A stretch of DNA of 26,811 nucleotides from Saccoglossus kowalevskii (GCF_000003605.2 NW_003111970.1:757159-783969); one strand, 5' to 3'. Numbered from the stretch's first letter, positions 1 through 14,769 are shown. Numbers and translations are program-made. Notes: generated by a model not told the origin, from the letters alone.

Positions 1-3000
1 ACCTTTTTAATCTCAAGTTCAACTGAATATAATTTTTGCTAAATGGACATTTAGTACATCATCAATAAATCTAAATTTGAAATTAAAGGGTGTAGTTTAT
101 TAGTACTTTTGGTTTATAAACTATTTCTGTAGCAGTTCAACTTCATTTGAATAAACACGTGTTATATATTGAAAAATACATTGATAATTGCTTTGTATTT
201 TATCTAGAAGTAACTAAAAAATGCTAAACTGTCTGTAGTAACTATATTTAGTAAATATATAGTAAATCCCGGCAACATTATGAACAAAACATTCTCTATT
301 TATTGTATGGATAAATATCAGACATAATTTCAACACATAAAAATAGCATGGACAATACGGGATAATAATCGTTTCGAAGAAAATGATATATATAATCTAT
401 ATTGCAATATGATAATGTAAAAAATTATATTACGTATGGACATCTTCAAATGCAGGCTTTGCTGAAAAACCGCGGCTGATGATGACAGTAGAAAACGATC
501 CAGTCTAAACCTGGCAATACGATATTTTTTTTAACTCAGTAATTTTGTTTGTTATGCACGGGACACGTTGAATTGTTGAATTGGTGCCAGCCAATGTTAT
601 TCCATTAACAACTCTAGTTTATTTTATTGAAGAATGTATAATGCGATGACCTATCAGCTGTGAAGCGAGCACAGTCATCATAGAATGCTCCACGCACTAA
701 GACGGTTGACATTTGCACACAACGAGTAATTACGGCTAGAGTAGTAGATGGGATTTATGCCTATATAATGTCAAAGGCAGCCAGTGGTTGAATCAAATCT
801 TTTCTTTTTTCCATCTGGCATGTTTTCATTGGACCAGATAATGATTGGACAATTCTCCGCTATATATCTACTTTGGAATAAAAGATTTCTAATTTGTTGC
901 TCAAAGATTTTTTCACACGTAAAAGAATGTTGAATACAGCTATGGACAGTATGCAAAGCATATATGAACTAGTTTAGCAACGCGTTTTTTCCTGCCTAGT
1001 GCACACTTTTGCGATGGTTTGTTATACACGCTTTATGGTGGCAATTTATATAGATGACATTTCTGTAACCGTAATATCAAGGATCCATAACTCTACAGAA
1101 TATGTTATACTGTTACACATTTTATAATCAAGATATGCCAAGTGGTAAATGTATGTTGTGTATATAGTCATGTGACTGACGTGGCGCATTTTACGTAAAT
1201 GGTGACTTTATTAAAATTTGAATAAAGTATTTTTTTTTTTAAATCTAACAGCATATTGTGGCGTTTGACACATCAATGTTTGTACAATTTATTTACATAT
1301 TCTGGATTTTATATAGCCTGACTTTAATAATTATGATTATTTTTTCATTGTAAACATTTGTGAAATCGTTTGTAAAACCATTGTAATGAACATAATGTCA
1401 GTAAGCAGGTTCACCCCCAATATTTTCTATTGATATTTTGTTTCCACCTCTACTCAACGGTAATATTTTTATAGGCCTAACTCCGAACTTAACATCGGCT
1501 TCACCGTACCTTAAAATCACACCCGACTCAGCATTTTCAAATGACTATCGGCGATGCAATACACGCAATAATGAAACTCAGAGTGGGTCCCATCTATGAT
1601 CAACGTATGCACTCTATGTGTGATATACATTAACAAGTGCTCTAAGATCAATCTGGTCTCAGTGCAACGTCTTTGTGTAGTAATGACACTATATTGAATC
1701 GTGGCGTTTGAATTATATATCACAATCAGGTAATGGGTGGTTTTTGTGTGTCCTAATTTATGTAGCATTTTCGCGTAAAACATAAATCAACCCTACAATT
1801 TCTATTTTCTAATCACGCTTAATAGGCAGCCGTCCGCATTGATAAATGTCTGAAATTCTGCGTTTGAATTAGTTTTTGTTTAATGCTCTCTAGATTATTA
1901 TCACTACTTAGGCAATTCCAGTGATGCTACTATTGACATACCATGTACTCGATTGAAAATGCTCTTCTACTTAGTATAACGTGCAGAAATCTTTCCACTG
2001 ATAATTGTTATTACCATAAGAAATGAAAAATCATTAACTTTGAAATAAATCCTGCAATATTATAGCATGAAGTAGGTCTTGACAGGAACAAGGTCGTGGT
2101 GTATGATCACCTGAAATCCGACCCCATGTTTGCATGACTTACGTTGTTTTATGAGATTCTTCTGAATTTAATTTAAGAATTCTGTTAATAATAAAAGCTC
2201 TCCTGAACTGTGTAAAACACAAATCACGTGTGATTCTTACACGGGTCAGTGAGTGGTATTCCGCTTATCGTACAACGTGGGAATGCATTTTTAACATTCA
2301 AAGGTGGTTTTTATGAGTGAATCTTCTGAACGGTGATCTATTAAATCTATTCTACGCATCAAATCAATGATATGGCGATAGACCTACTCGAATTAAATGT
2401 AACGTCGTTTATACGCACCTATTACGCGTGTCGGATGGTTTGAACACAGTCTGGTAGGCACGCTTACAATTCGGTGCATGTAAGCATAACTAATTGAGGA
2501 ACGTGATTAACAAACAAACACATGTCGTTTGATAGATTAGGAAAACATATAATGCTCAAACGATGGACGCCGATAAGTAGAACTTAGACTAAGTAATTAG
2601 CCAACAAGACATTTTAATGCAACTATTTAGTATCAGATAAAATATTTCTTTTTGTCAAAACTAACTTAAAAATTGAAAAATGTTTTGAGTGTGGTGGAAC
2701 ACTGTTTTATGGTAATTTGCATCTGTCATTACATATTGTTTATAATATTTACACAAACCACAGGCTGGCTGGTTGATTATAATTAAAAACGTGGGCTTAA
2801 GATGATAAGTGACAGTCAGTGTAATAAAGCAGTGTAATATTTTTTAAATCTTTATATCATGTGACAAAAAACCGGTATTCTGATTGGTCATTGCAAGCAG
2901 ATTGATCTTTTTGACATCATGGTTGCCTAACACAAAATAAGCTGGTATATCGCGATATTGATGGTTTCCGTCAATTATTATAATATTTCTGGTTCCCGAT

Positions 3001-5800
3001 GTCGATTAAAACGCGTGTTTAAAAGTCGAGTATATGTTACGATTGATTCAATTTTTCCCAACCTCAACTTCTCTGCGTGCAGTAATTTTGTTCACCCCTG
3101 ATGTCTAGTGACGATTCGTCACGGATTGTGAAACAGCTACGGTTTCAATTGACTTCAACATTAATATTTATGTTTCCATACCTCCAAACACTTCAAACCG
3201 CAAATATAGTGATGGCTCCTATTATAAATGTATTTTTTTTATCGAGAAAAACAAAACAACGGTAATCGGCGTTCATTAATGGCGATCGCTTATAAAAATG
3301 AGTGAGAACGCTCTACAATGTTGCATACATGTTAACAAAGTCATTGTGGTTTAGCAGTTGACATGGATATATAGGATAAACAGAATATCATATATATTCG
3401 TGACCTTACAATATCAGATTTATTAAACTGTAATGTAATAATGTCCATTTCCTTCTCTCCAAAGGCTCAAAAAAATATAATACACTCGTTGAATAATTCT
3501 AATATTGTAGGGTCAATCATGAGAAATCTTCTATAATACAGTATAGTGAACAACAAATTGTTATGTTTATTTCAAGAATAAGAACTTATAGCAATGTCCT
3601 TCGAGGGTAGTTTATATGAGCTAATTACGGGACAATGCGTGCTTGTATTAGCTAGGCTTTATCTTAATAAAGTGTGGTATGCAGCAGCCACACGATTATA
3701 ATCGGCTCAACAGCTTTTAATAGATTCTTCATGAACGTGACACCATGTGTTCAACAACATCCTGCTCTGTTCTAATTACACAGAATTGAAACGACGATTT
3801 AAAAACAAAGGCCACGCTAAGGCATTTAATTACTGTTATTACATTAAGCGCGAATGAGGAGAACTATTATAGACATTTATTTTCGGTTTGTAAGCGTGGA
3901 ACTGACATTGTGGTCTATGCGACTTCATATATGTTTTGAAAGTACTTTAATATGCGTATAATATTTGTAATTATTTTTTTTATTTTTAATACTTGATTAA
4001 ATATTAATCTGATTCCGTATATTCGTAAACTTTTTTTACCAGTGCGAGTAAATCGATAGTTTAAAACGAACTTACAGGTTTTTCTCAACATAACGCAAAC
4101 TTTCTCGTTATTCATCAATCGCTTTCAAGGCAGTTTCAATCAACTGCACACCTGCTTCCACTAAATTCTATAGATAGATGTATACAGTGTAATACGTCTT
4201 AGTAACAGACAACATATTGCAGCAGGATGTATGGTGAATGAGTAATAATTATAGATGTATAGATTTTTCCGAATCCGGAAAATATAATACGACACCTAAT
4301 AGGAATGTCATTCAGCAATGTGTAAAACTGGTGAAGCAGGTGATTATATTCCACACCAATTCAGCTTAACGTGTTATTCGACACCAGCAAGCATGAAAAT
4401 GTCATGCAATGATTCAAGTAGACTGAAAGACTGTAATCATTATTGTCAATACGGATACAGTTGCGCAATGTTATTGATTGTCATGTACGATCGACTTGCC
4501 ACTGAATAGACCATTTGCGGGTTTCTGTGTCACATGTTATTTTTATCCTAATTCGTCAAAATTAACCGCCATATTGGCGTCCTTGTTCGTAGTTGGTTGT
4601 CATGAAAGTCGCTTTCTACAAATTTGGGTAAGCACCCACAATTGACGGTGTACGTCATGAAAAAACTCCGAACGAGCTTGTAGCACTACTGACGATATCG
4701 AAGAACATATTACGAGCCAATGTTATTTGAAGCTTTAAGTCGAAAACATGAACATATGCAATGGCCGTTTTCTAATCCTGGGAAAGTATTTTCCATGTTG
4801 AAAATGATGGCCAATTTATATTTAAATTGCTATTGAATACATTGATTTTCATTTGAACACCAATCTTGAATCCAAATAAAAAACGGTAGCAGTTCGCAGA
4901 TAGCGATACAATTCGTGGAATGTATTTACTCAACTGATGAGACCATATGTTTAAGAGTCTGTGTGGCAAATATATTGAGATTCGGGCCAGCATAAGACAT
5001 TATATCGAGTCTACACATCCAAGTCGAAGAAGCACAAATATCGATACCAAGGATTCACGTCATTAGACAAATAATATATTCACCTTGTCATGGAATTTAG
5101 GTCGGTTCAAATTTGAAACAATTTGTGTCTACCAATTAGAAGATATGTCTGACAACGGAAATGCATTAACGTACTGCAAATACGCACAGAAAAAAAACAT
5201 CCGTATATATATAAATTATTGACATAATACAACCGTACACGAACTGCGCGGTATGTGTTTTAGTGTGTTTTTTATTATCAAAGTTCATGTTAATATCACA
5301 ACAACATCTGTTCATATTGAAAATAAAATTAGTTACTTAACAATGCCGGCAAATTGTCGTTATAAATTATACGTGAGCGAAATTGTCTGAAACGTCATTC
5401 TATTAGATGCTCGCCTAAAATACAGATTAAATTCGATAACCACCAACAAAATTTAAAAATCCGATAGTTTGCCTGACATGTTACACACACTGTCCTCTTA
5501 CACACACTGCCCTGTAAAAACATTTGTATTACTATATTATACCAGGATTTCAATTGCCTGAATACGTCGCTCTGATTGGTCGAGGGCGCGTTTGCAATTA
5601 CCCAAGCCATGGTTGAATAAGATATACCTCGGTTTACAGTGCTTAAAAGTCGGCCCGAAGCTTGAATACAGTAGGATTAAATCATTCTGTCAACTGAAAT
5701 CGGCTAAAATATTTTTTGCGCCACGGACATAGCGCATAATGACGAACTTTACGATATTTGCGGTATTTTAGTTTCAGAGGAGAAAGATGAGAAACAATAA
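1..5800. other. gene-free AT-rich stretch, no supported feature
   Basis: I read both strands for splice-flanked coding segments, transposon protein motifs, tRNA-like B boxes and long repeats and found none I could support. Open frames here are at most 88 codons and look like chance frames in AT-rich DNA. Minor items are a perfect palindrome with 7-bp arms around one central base at 3,108-3,122 and two TCTGATTGGTC words (near 2,878 and 5,569). On the minus strand these words read GACCAATCAG, a CCAAT-box-like match, but nothing around them marks a promoter. Confidence 0.6.
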
Positions 5801-5809
5801 TTGTTCAAA

Positions 5810-5920
5810 ATGATTGCCGTCTGCGGTGGCTCGCTCGTGAACCCAAACATTTTTGCCAATCCAAAAAACGCAACCGGTCGTATGGCGCTAATCGGCGACT
5901 GTATTGATTTTGTCATTTGA
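5810..5920 (+). other. small CpG-containing ORF, 36 codons, unrecognised
   Basis: An ATG-to-TGA frame of 36 residues starts after a purine-rich leader (CAAAATGATT). It is richer in G+C and CpG than its surroundings and begins MIAVCGGSLVNPN. It has no signal peptide, membrane segment or family motif that I recognise, and no recognisable partner exon. It lies just left of a 12-bp inverted repeat (5,947-6,025). It could be a chance frame inside a small transposon relic, and I do not claim that it is translated. Confidence 0.12.
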
Positions 5921-5946
5921 GATGATTTTACTTATAACAGCGTTGC

Positions 5947-6025
5947 CGTTCCCTAGAAGCAACTCGATTGAACCCGACAACACCGAGAATAGGCTGCGGA
6001 TTCTAGGGCCCATTTCTAGGGAACG
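5947..6025. repeat. 12-bp perfect inverted repeat with a third half-copy
   Basis: CGTTCCCTAGAA at 5,947-5,958 is matched by its exact reverse complement TTCTAGGGAACG at 6,014-6,025, with 55 bases between. A partial third copy (TTCTAGGGCC) sits at 6,001-6,010. The segment is more G+C-rich than its flanks. A 12-bp perfect match at this spacing is unlikely by chance at any one site but less surprising across 27 kb. It could be the ends of a tiny inverted-repeat element or a cruciform. No target-site duplication was obvious. Confidence 0.4.
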
Positions 6026-9000
6026 TTTCAGATGCAATTGAATATTTACCATAAAGATGAATGCAGTTATGTTACTGATATTTCAAAATAACTTGTATTC
6101 CGTTGTGGTAAGCAGGATAAGCAATATATGGCCTGCTATCTTTGTAAGTTCAAACGATTGTCGTCAGTGTAGATGCGACAGAGCAAAGTTAGACGCTGTG
6201 TAAATGCACGAGAAAATACAACAATGAGATCCAAAGATGTAATCAGTAAAATCAACGTCAGATTTCAAGTGTAATATGGGAACAGCCATACAGTCTAATT
6301 GTTTTCTTCCAAGTATATAATGCATATTGATAGAACTAATGTGTTTTTTTATATATTTCATAGAAACGCGGTTAGTCAGCTATTCGAGATGATGAACTGA
6401 TTATGCTCCGTGTGTTCAATAAAATTGTAATGAAGGTCAAACATACCATATTCCGTCTAATTTGTGATTTTTTTAGAACAACTTTAAATGCACTTATTTT
6501 TCCTAGTAATCGCTGCGGGCAAAATTCTAGGCGAATACAGAGAATGACATACCACTCATTAAACGAGTAACCTGCAACGCGTGTACGTGGAAATCGGAAA
6601 CATGTGTTTGTGACAGCTCAAATTAATTTCTGTAGAAAGATGGTAGATAGAGAGTCATAGATATCTTGTCTTGGAAGGAATAAGTACGCTAAATCGCGTT
6701 TCACGTGTATGCTATGTGCGTTATTTCCAAAATAGTGAGTTCTATAAAATATACATGAGGAAATGACGTAAACATCTGTTGCATAGAGTAAAGTAGTCAA
6801 GCTGCTCTTCGTCTTTTTTCGTTAATGTTAACAATCACTTGAAATCAACGGCCTTATTTTTGAAACAATCGATGGGGTCGATGCAACGAAACGCTTTATT
6901 TTTGTCGAATAAGTGAAGATGTCGATATTATAATCGATATGCCTAATTTGTTATGCTGAACACGCACATTCATTGCAACAACAAAAACACTAATTGCGCA
7001 AACAACTAGGTTTGACATGCACTTATTACAATGTGATTACTCGAATAAAATTGATTAATTATAAGCATTATCTCAGTTCAAATTACGTCATTGTTGGCGG
7101 ATTCTATTGTAAACATCGGCACCAAAGTAATTGCAAGTAGTGCCTAGTGCATTAGTATCCACGGTATATATGTTTATTCGAACATTAACTGCATTAATGA
7201 GACACGTTAATGCAGAATAAAACTCTGTGATTTTAATTGTCACAACGCTACATCTGCCTGTGTGTAGATACACGTTGCGAAATATCTGTTATCAGAGTTA
7301 TGCACAAAGTGCGACGACAAGTCTTGATAACATATTCTATACAGGAATAACAGGTGCAAAAAACCATAACACCCAAAACCTATCCCTTTTAATCCCCACT
7401 CTATGCGCTCTTGAAAAATTCGACATTAAACATGATAACTGACCAAAAGTGTGGGGATTTGGTTTTCTTACTGAATGCGCACATAAATACGCGGCGCATT
7501 AGGTAAAAACTAAAATTCATATTTCGAGTTTCTCGTCAAAATTAATAATCTTTGTGTGTTTTTAATTATTCACACACCAGTGACGAGCTGTTTTTTTGTG
7601 TGTAACCCAGCACATTTCGATTTTACGGTTGATTGATGAGTTCATTCGGGGACGGCATTGGATTTCCACTGCAAAGCAACACACACTTAACAGCTTGATG
7701 ACACAGCTGTGTACGTTAAGGTTTATCTAATAGTACTGAACAAAATAAATATATATACTATTCCGTCATAGCTTATATTTCACAAAACAAATTGGCGCGC
7801 CTCGAATTTGTTTCTGAAAAAAAAACACAATTTACACAGCTCTGAATAGCTGGTAAGTGAACGAGTGAATTGATTGCTTTTTCTTAAAACCATCAGTACG
7901 ATTTGTGTCAAATGTTCAACAACATAATTATGACTCAATGTTTCGTTGACGTACGTGGATTCAAACAAACCTTGACACGTGATTCAATGAATTGTACAAC
8001 TCGTCCATGGGCACGCCATATATAGAGCGGATTTTGTCACTCCGTATAAATTTATTTGAAATTACTTTTTAAACCCCTGGAAAGTTCAGTATACATACCC
8101 ATACTGGAAGCAGTAATATAGCGGAGGCAATTTATATAGACCCGAACGGTATAGATTATGATTATATTGCGACTTCAACTGCGCGTCAACAAGCGGCGAA
8201 TAGGTTACCTTTCAAATCAGCATGCATATGTGAGTCATACTGTGAACGCATGTGTTTACGTGTGGCTGCCCACGCCAAGTGGTAAAGCATGAGATAATTA
8301 TATCCATATTCAATATCAACGTACAAATGAAGTTATATTACTTTCACTAATATGTCTGGCACAAATCGACGTCACATAGAGGTATTTGTTTCTGTCGAAT
8401 GCACAGCGAGGCTAATTTAAATAACTTACAAATGTTTTAATTTCACGCTGTAGAAACTGAGTACCTTTGGATCGTCCGCATGGATGCTCAAAAAAAAAAC
8501 TCAAAGCACACTTACCTTTAAAATATCTAATTATTGTATGTCGTAATTCGTCCAAAATGTAAATATACTTGGCTGTAAGCCATTTAAGATTTTAATATGA
8601 ATATTTGTATATACGCATGGCAATGTACAGTAGGAAGAGGGGTGTGGGAGCAGGGATATAAGCGTGACCACATATGTTTTTTTTTCAACAGAAGCAACAT
8701 GCAAAACACAAATAAAAGATACGAAGCCACAGACCTACTACATACTCAATAGGTTAAAGCGCGGTGGTCGTCGCGCAGCGCGTATTCGAATTTCATGTAA
8801 ATAAACAATGTATTTTACAAGCGTTGTATACGTCGCTATGAGTCCCATATCGAACAGAACGCGGCACAACGACTGCCAACCTTTAAAGAATTATATGACC
8901 GCCCGAATGTGCTGTCCACTTATCATACAATGTAGCGCTGCAATTCCGAAATTAGAAAAAAAACGAAATGAATGAAGCATTAATGATAAAATCCACTGAC

Positions 9001-11430
9001 TAATTCTATATGAAAAAAATAGCTAATCGTTTCTACAATACGATTTCAAACTTGTATGTTTAATGCTTTTATTTTAGCACACCATGTTATATGCTCTGAG
9101 TGCGTGCCGGTTGGACCACATGTACCTGAATTGTATTATTACAAGACATTATATTGGTTGCAAAATACTCATAATGTAAACTGTGGGTATATATAGCGAT
9201 TCAATCAGATTCAGGCCAACGTTAACTATTGTGAATGTGCCACCAAGGTAATATCAAATGCAATAATGATATAGCCATATTAGGTTTCACAATGAATTGC
9301 GTAAAATTGTTTAAGTCATCTTCTAGGTGAGAGGTGGTGACATACATAATTTAAACCAGTTAAAATAGGAAACGCATAAAAAACGATCATTCAGTGTAAA
9401 GGCTTGGTCTCGCTATTAATACCAGTACTTACGATCGGCATATATCAAAATTAAAGCGGACGCGACTCGTATATGCAGCAAATGTCTATATAATACGACC
9501 AATTTTGGGATATGTCGTTTCATTGAGCAGCGGGATTAATCAGAAATCTAATGGCTGTAATTATACTGAATAACCAGACTAAACACGGACACGCAATTAC
9601 CTTCAATCTATCCCCAATGTGACCTCTGTAGTGTTCAACGCCATTTGAGAATGTAAGTCGAGTTTTTTACTGTCTGATTACTTGCAATTATTCTCACAGA
9701 TAATCCGCAATAGTTTATCTATTGGTAGATAGACCTTTCGAAGTAAAACAAAAATATTAAATTAAATTGCGCACGCTTGTCTTTAATATGCATTAGTAAG
9801 CAATCGTTCACATACTTGACTTGATATGTAGCCTAGCAATGCCTATGTTATGACAGATAAATAAATGCATTTAATACTAATATTTGAGGTATGTTTAACG
9901 AGTCATACGTAAGTGACCCGGTAGTCATGCTAACATTACTAGCTTTGACAATTGATATGTAAACGCCGATATACCTTAAATAATTGTACATGTAATTACT
10001 AGACGGTCCATTAGTATATATAACTGCACATTATTATTACGATACAATAAGTAAAATGCACTGATTAATACTCTTTCAATTTCCACCCCATTTTTGTAAC
10101 TGTGGTAACCATTTGATTATGTTAAATGACGATGGACGTAAATCGGTGTTACTAACCGTAGTGCAGTTATGATTTTACGGTTAAAATTGTGCATGTACAA
10201 TTTAGTGTGTTTTCATATGCGTCTACATGTACAAGAATTGGATTTACAGGTTTCGGTCGAAAGAGGGAAATGTGGAGTTGTATACACACCACTGAAGATA
10301 TGTGTGATAAATCAATAAATTGAATTGTAATATTGCAAAACATACCTTCAGATTGGCGATTGTCTCGATGATATCCAACAGTGTAGGACGTATTGCTATA
10401 TTAAGCACGAATGGTACATTCCGCAACGTTGTAGCATACGGCTGCGGAATGAACAGATTTGAGCACAACTGTGAGTGAGCTTCATCATAATCTTATGGGG
10501 CCTACTTCGTCACAAACATAAATAACTGTACGCCCTAGCTAGATAATATATGTATATAACTCCTCCAGTCTATATCAAACGCATGTTTGTACACATGTTT
10601 CTTTTTTATTTTTTCTAACGGAAAATATGTGTGACAAATTTGCTGATTGAAAGTGAGTAAGCAGTATTATGAGCTGATGATGGTACGTAACACGTTCCGC
10701 AAAGACAGATTCGTTATATAACTTAATAAATATTTCAATTGTAATTGATGCTGATCGTACCTGTGAAACGTATCCACCACGTGCACAGATATCGTGCCAT
10801 CCTGATTAGTATTATGTTAAGAGGATTTAAAGTTTTGTTTGTGGATTTGTTTGACGAGTATTTCGAGTTCTTACAGCAAGAAGTAATTTCGTCTCAACTT
10901 TTGAAATTCATGCTGAAATGTCACAGCATTAAGCGGATATATTTCAAGGATACTATCATTGTTTTGTTTTGACCCTGGAAGGCTACTAGGGCGGGTGTTT
11001 GCGTTACATTCCATTGATATCACATTTTCATACAGTCTACCCATTCCACTTTAATGCTAAGATGATTACCAACGCAATATCCAATTGCTTCCAATATTTC
11101 GAGTAAGACAAGTGTCTCCAAAAGACCTCACCATACTATTGTCTTGGTCTAGTACACTACCATAAATACTATCTATACAGTATTTTGATTTTGTTTTTAT
11201 CTCAGTTTTCTTTATTGTATATGACCAGATACATATTTTGTTTTGTTTTTTGCCCAGTGAATAGTTTGTATAGCTTGTGTTCAGTACACACTTTATTTGA
11301 TTGGATTAGAAACTACTGATGCGTCAGTTACACCGTACACCATTAAACTCATTTGTGAAACAATTTAATAACATTGCCAAATATTCAAAATACGCTTATT
11401 TATTCCATGGGGTATACAGTGGTGTGGCAG
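6026..11430. other. gene-free AT-rich stretch, no supported feature
   Basis: Nothing here rises above background. Open frames (longest 75 codons, at 10,745-10,972) lack splice context and recognisable motifs, and most begin at a non-ATG codon. A short GC-rich patch at about 8,758-8,785 (rich in GCGCG words) is followed by a GTATTCGAATTTC string that loosely recalls a pol III B box. No A box or tRNA fold accompanies it, so it is not called. Confidence 0.6.
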
Positions 11431-11440
11431 GCAACACATA

Positions 11441-11444
<4 letters not shown>

Positions 11445-11484
<40 letters not shown>
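11445..11484. repeat. (TA)20 dinucleotide microsatellite
   Basis: An uninterrupted run of 20 TA units, preceded by an imperfect lead-in (CACATATATT). An open frame crosses it only because TA repeats encode alternating Tyr and Ile; that frame is not a gene. Such tracts are usually length-polymorphic and can extrude cruciforms. Confidence 0.97.
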
Positions 11485-11487
<3 letters not shown>

Positions 11488-11489
11488 TT

Positions 11490-14400
11490 ACTAACGAGCG
11501 CCTATACACAAATGTCAAGTTAATAATATATCGTATACGTATAAATATAAACATGCCATCATTGTCAATTCGGATACATACCTTACCGTATGCCATTAGG
11601 GTGAAAAATACGTTGGGAATTAAGGAGTTCTGTATTTAATATGTTTTGAAAAAGTGCTTTTCAAAATGCAGATTATGTTCTACTGATGGTGTTCGTTTCG
11701 TCATTGTAATTGTATCCCTGCGTTGGACTAAATAACAGACAATTCGACAAATTCCATCGAATCACCGAATAACACAACCTACAGCATATTAACCTAAGTA
11801 TGTACTGACATGTGTGAAAACTTTCAACAGAATCAGGCGATGTGTTAGTGAGACATCTCTGACCTGAATAAAAACAAAATGGCTGCCAGTTGCACACTGT
11901 ATTTAATTATTGTGACAAAACATATGACGTGCACTTGCAACCAAATACTATTTCCCGTTCATGTCCGGATCATATGAATATCAAAATAAAGCAAATTTGG
12001 GAACCAAGTTGTTATATGTATATACAACTGTGTATCTTTATTTAACGACCATTTAACTTGTCCCTTCAATGCTAGATTTGCCGTGAACAATGATTTTGTT
12101 GTTGACGATTTTTTAGCATTAGTTCTGTACTTGTGACACATGTGCTATTTTACGTGAATTGACAGACTTGCGTATTACATAATAATCTAAATAATCAATG
12201 GATGTACTATTACATATCATCCAGTCAAGTCTTTTCTGACATTTATACCTTTACAGGATAGTTATCACGAAGATTCGTGACAGTTACTTTTAGGAGCTGA
12301 GAACGATAAGTCTTCGAAATGGAGATTAACAGTCGGAATATTGAAAAAAATAGCTGAAACACTGGCAAAATGCGATACGAAAAATGTGATCAATTATAGA
12401 AATATCACGCCTCTAGAAAATTTTCACGATTATTCTAATTGAAAAAATCTAGTTAAATTTGTGAATGTAGAAGATAGAAGGTCTGAATGCTAAGCTAAGC
12501 TTAGAAAGGTTTCCAACAATGCATAATATTTTACGCTGCACGCAATCATTCAGAAATGTCTGGGAAAGTGAGCATTTTACAGTATGAACCATTCATTACG
12601 ACTGCCCAGTGCGTGTTAGGCATTTGTTGAGCCTATTTCTTGTTGCCATTATCGTTAACGCGAGTTACAAACAATTTAAACATGCGGGCATTTAGCTATA
12701 AAAATAACACATAAACTGATTGTTTTTCATCTTACTTTATGTTGATGTTATTATATTTTCGCAGACACAGTAGTCTTTAAAAACTGGGTGTACACCAGGA
12801 GTTTACCAGGAGTGTTGTCAACCTATCTAAACTCAGAAGTATTGTATTTAAAAAAACTTAATTAAATTGAGGATTAATTAGAAATGCTCTAGTCGTTTAT
12901 ATTTCGTGCAAAAAACACATCTACAACATTGAAAAATATATGCTAATCGCACTATTTCACTTGGACTCAGACATAATTTCGGTCGCTCTGGGAGAACTTT
13001 GCGAATTCTGCTATATCAGGAATATAAGATGACATCCGTCGTGCAAAGTATTCAAATATTCTGTTATCACGTATTTGGTTTAATATCATCTGCAAATATT
13101 ATTTGGGGGGACAAACTATTTAAAATAAGTGGAATGCTTATTTAAAAAAAAATTCAATCAATCCAAGTATATTTAAATATTTATGCATTCTATTGTTGGA
13201 AACCATGTTGAAAAATGTTTTATTCTCATTAATTTGAGTGTGTTTTATAAAAAGAGGTAAATTTTGCATTTTAAAAGTTCCAGCATATATACAGGCGACA
13301 ACAACACCTATTCGTTATGTCATTCAGTTATCTCAAATCGATTTATTCAAATACAGATATGACATATGATATGATATGATATGCACGTATCTTATTTGAC
13401 ACTGACAGGTAATTTCAAAAATTGCATTAACATAATACGAACAAATAAAGCTACATCAAAGACTGTTCACAGTGTAGAGTTTGGTTGTTAGAATCCTAAT
13501 CAAATGCATTTTAGCTATTTATATATATATTTTCATGCGAAGTTTAATGTTACGCAGTTGTAAAAATTGTTATTTTGCTGAAAGCTATACATTTGACGAA
13601 TACTAAAATAACTAATGAAAGATTGTTAATATTTAATACATTTGTATGAGCTATAAGACATAAATACTTGTAGTATTCTACCTTAACGTAATTCCCATTA
13701 GCTTTACTGGTCTTCTAAGAAAACGACTGCATGACATGTATACAATTTCTTGAAACATGGCCTGCTCCTTCTTATGACCACACCAGTCAGTTTCGGAAGC
13801 GTGATATACAGTGTATATAGTATTACCCTGCTTGGAATCTTTGATTTGGTCAATTTTTAATCGCAATATATTTGATGATGTACAATCATTAGAGTAACTA
13901 ATATAACAATTAACCGCTTGTTGAAATATTATATAAAGAATCGTGTTACTCCAAAAAAATAATAATATCAGGACAAACATATTTGAACATTGTAATAAGA
14001 CATATGTCAAGGAGTGTTTTATTCTCTCTGGAATATATTTTTACAATTTACAGTCAATTATTTATACGATATGTGCATTAGTGTTATTATATTTACAAGT
14101 AAAGTACGTAAACCTCACTATAAATCAGTTGGGAAATTACATGTATATTAAATAGTAATCTTTTGACTCCTTTATATCTATTTTAAGTATAAATCTACCC
14201 AGATTGCTTTATTGCACATCTATATACATAGACTGCCGTGACTCTGATCTGACTTTAGTCCTTAGTCCGGTCAGAAATAGAATCAATCAAATTTTCTTCT
14301 TCTCATAAATTGTTTTAGGAAAAGTCGTCGTACTTTACTATAGATCACGTAGTGTCATGAAAACAAGTTGAGTTAGAATTTCAGGCAACGAGCAATGATA

Positions 14401-14760
14401 TACACACGGTATATTTTGATTTATAAGTGAAGTACAGAGTCTGTCAGTAACCTGGTGTTAAAAATACTTAAATAGCTCCCACGTACAAGTGTTATGAGGA
14501 TAATGGCAATACATTTCAGAATGCCAGTAGTTTTTAAGTCGTCAAAAATATTATTTTGTACTACAAATGACAAAGATATTCATGAAAACATTAATGATAT
14601 CGTCACGTAATTGACACGTCTGAAAGATGTCCATGCAAGAAAACTACAATTATTGAAGCAATAGAACAATTAGTGTTGGTAATACCATTTTTAACCAATA
14701 ATTACAAACCTGTTTGCTAAAAAAAGAAAATCGATATCGTCACACAATGAATGAATCAAT
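11490..14760. other. gene-free AT-rich stretch, one pentanucleotide tract
   Basis: No supported gene. The longest open frame is 110 codons on the minus strand (13,678-14,010). I could not match its translation to any family and it lacks convincing splice sites. A GATATG/ATGAT tract at 13,356-13,384 is listed separately, and a CTAAGCTTAG palindrome lies near 12,495. Confidence 0.55.
13356..13384. repeat. short ATGAT-type pentanucleotide tandem repeat
   Basis: The sequence GATATGACAT then ATGAT repeated about three times forms a near-perfect 5-bp tandem tract of roughly 28 bases. It is an ordinary microsatellite with no associated gene. Confidence 0.8.
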
Positions 14761-14769
14761 CTAATCATG

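Noticed and set aside
4318-4509. 63-codon frame with six cysteines
   Set aside because: It has no signal peptide or known cysteine spacing. Six Cys in 63 residues is possible by chance, so I do not call a secreted cysteine-rich peptide.
5560-5590. CCAAT-box-like word (minus strand) as a promoter
   Set aside because: It is a single short match, with a second isolated one near 2,880. No transcript start, CpG island or downstream gene is recognisable.
8750-8795. GC-rich segment followed by a B-box-like string, possible tRNA or SINE
   Set aside because: No A box, acceptor stem or cloverleaf could be drawn, and no A-rich SINE tail or flanking duplication was seen.
10745-10972. 75-codon plus-strand frame with a helical, charged middle
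   Set aside because: It looks mildly protein-like (FKVLFVDLFDEYFEF), but its leading codon is TTG followed directly by ATG, and it has no splice context or family resemblance.
11319-11639. 106-codon plus-strand frame
   Set aside because: Its core is the translated TA microsatellite (alternating Tyr-Ile) and the rest shows no motif.
13678-14010. 110-codon minus-strand frame
   Set aside because: It has an AT-rich hydrophobic N-terminal part, no recognisable domain and no convincing splice sites. It overlaps a plus-strand frame of similar quality.
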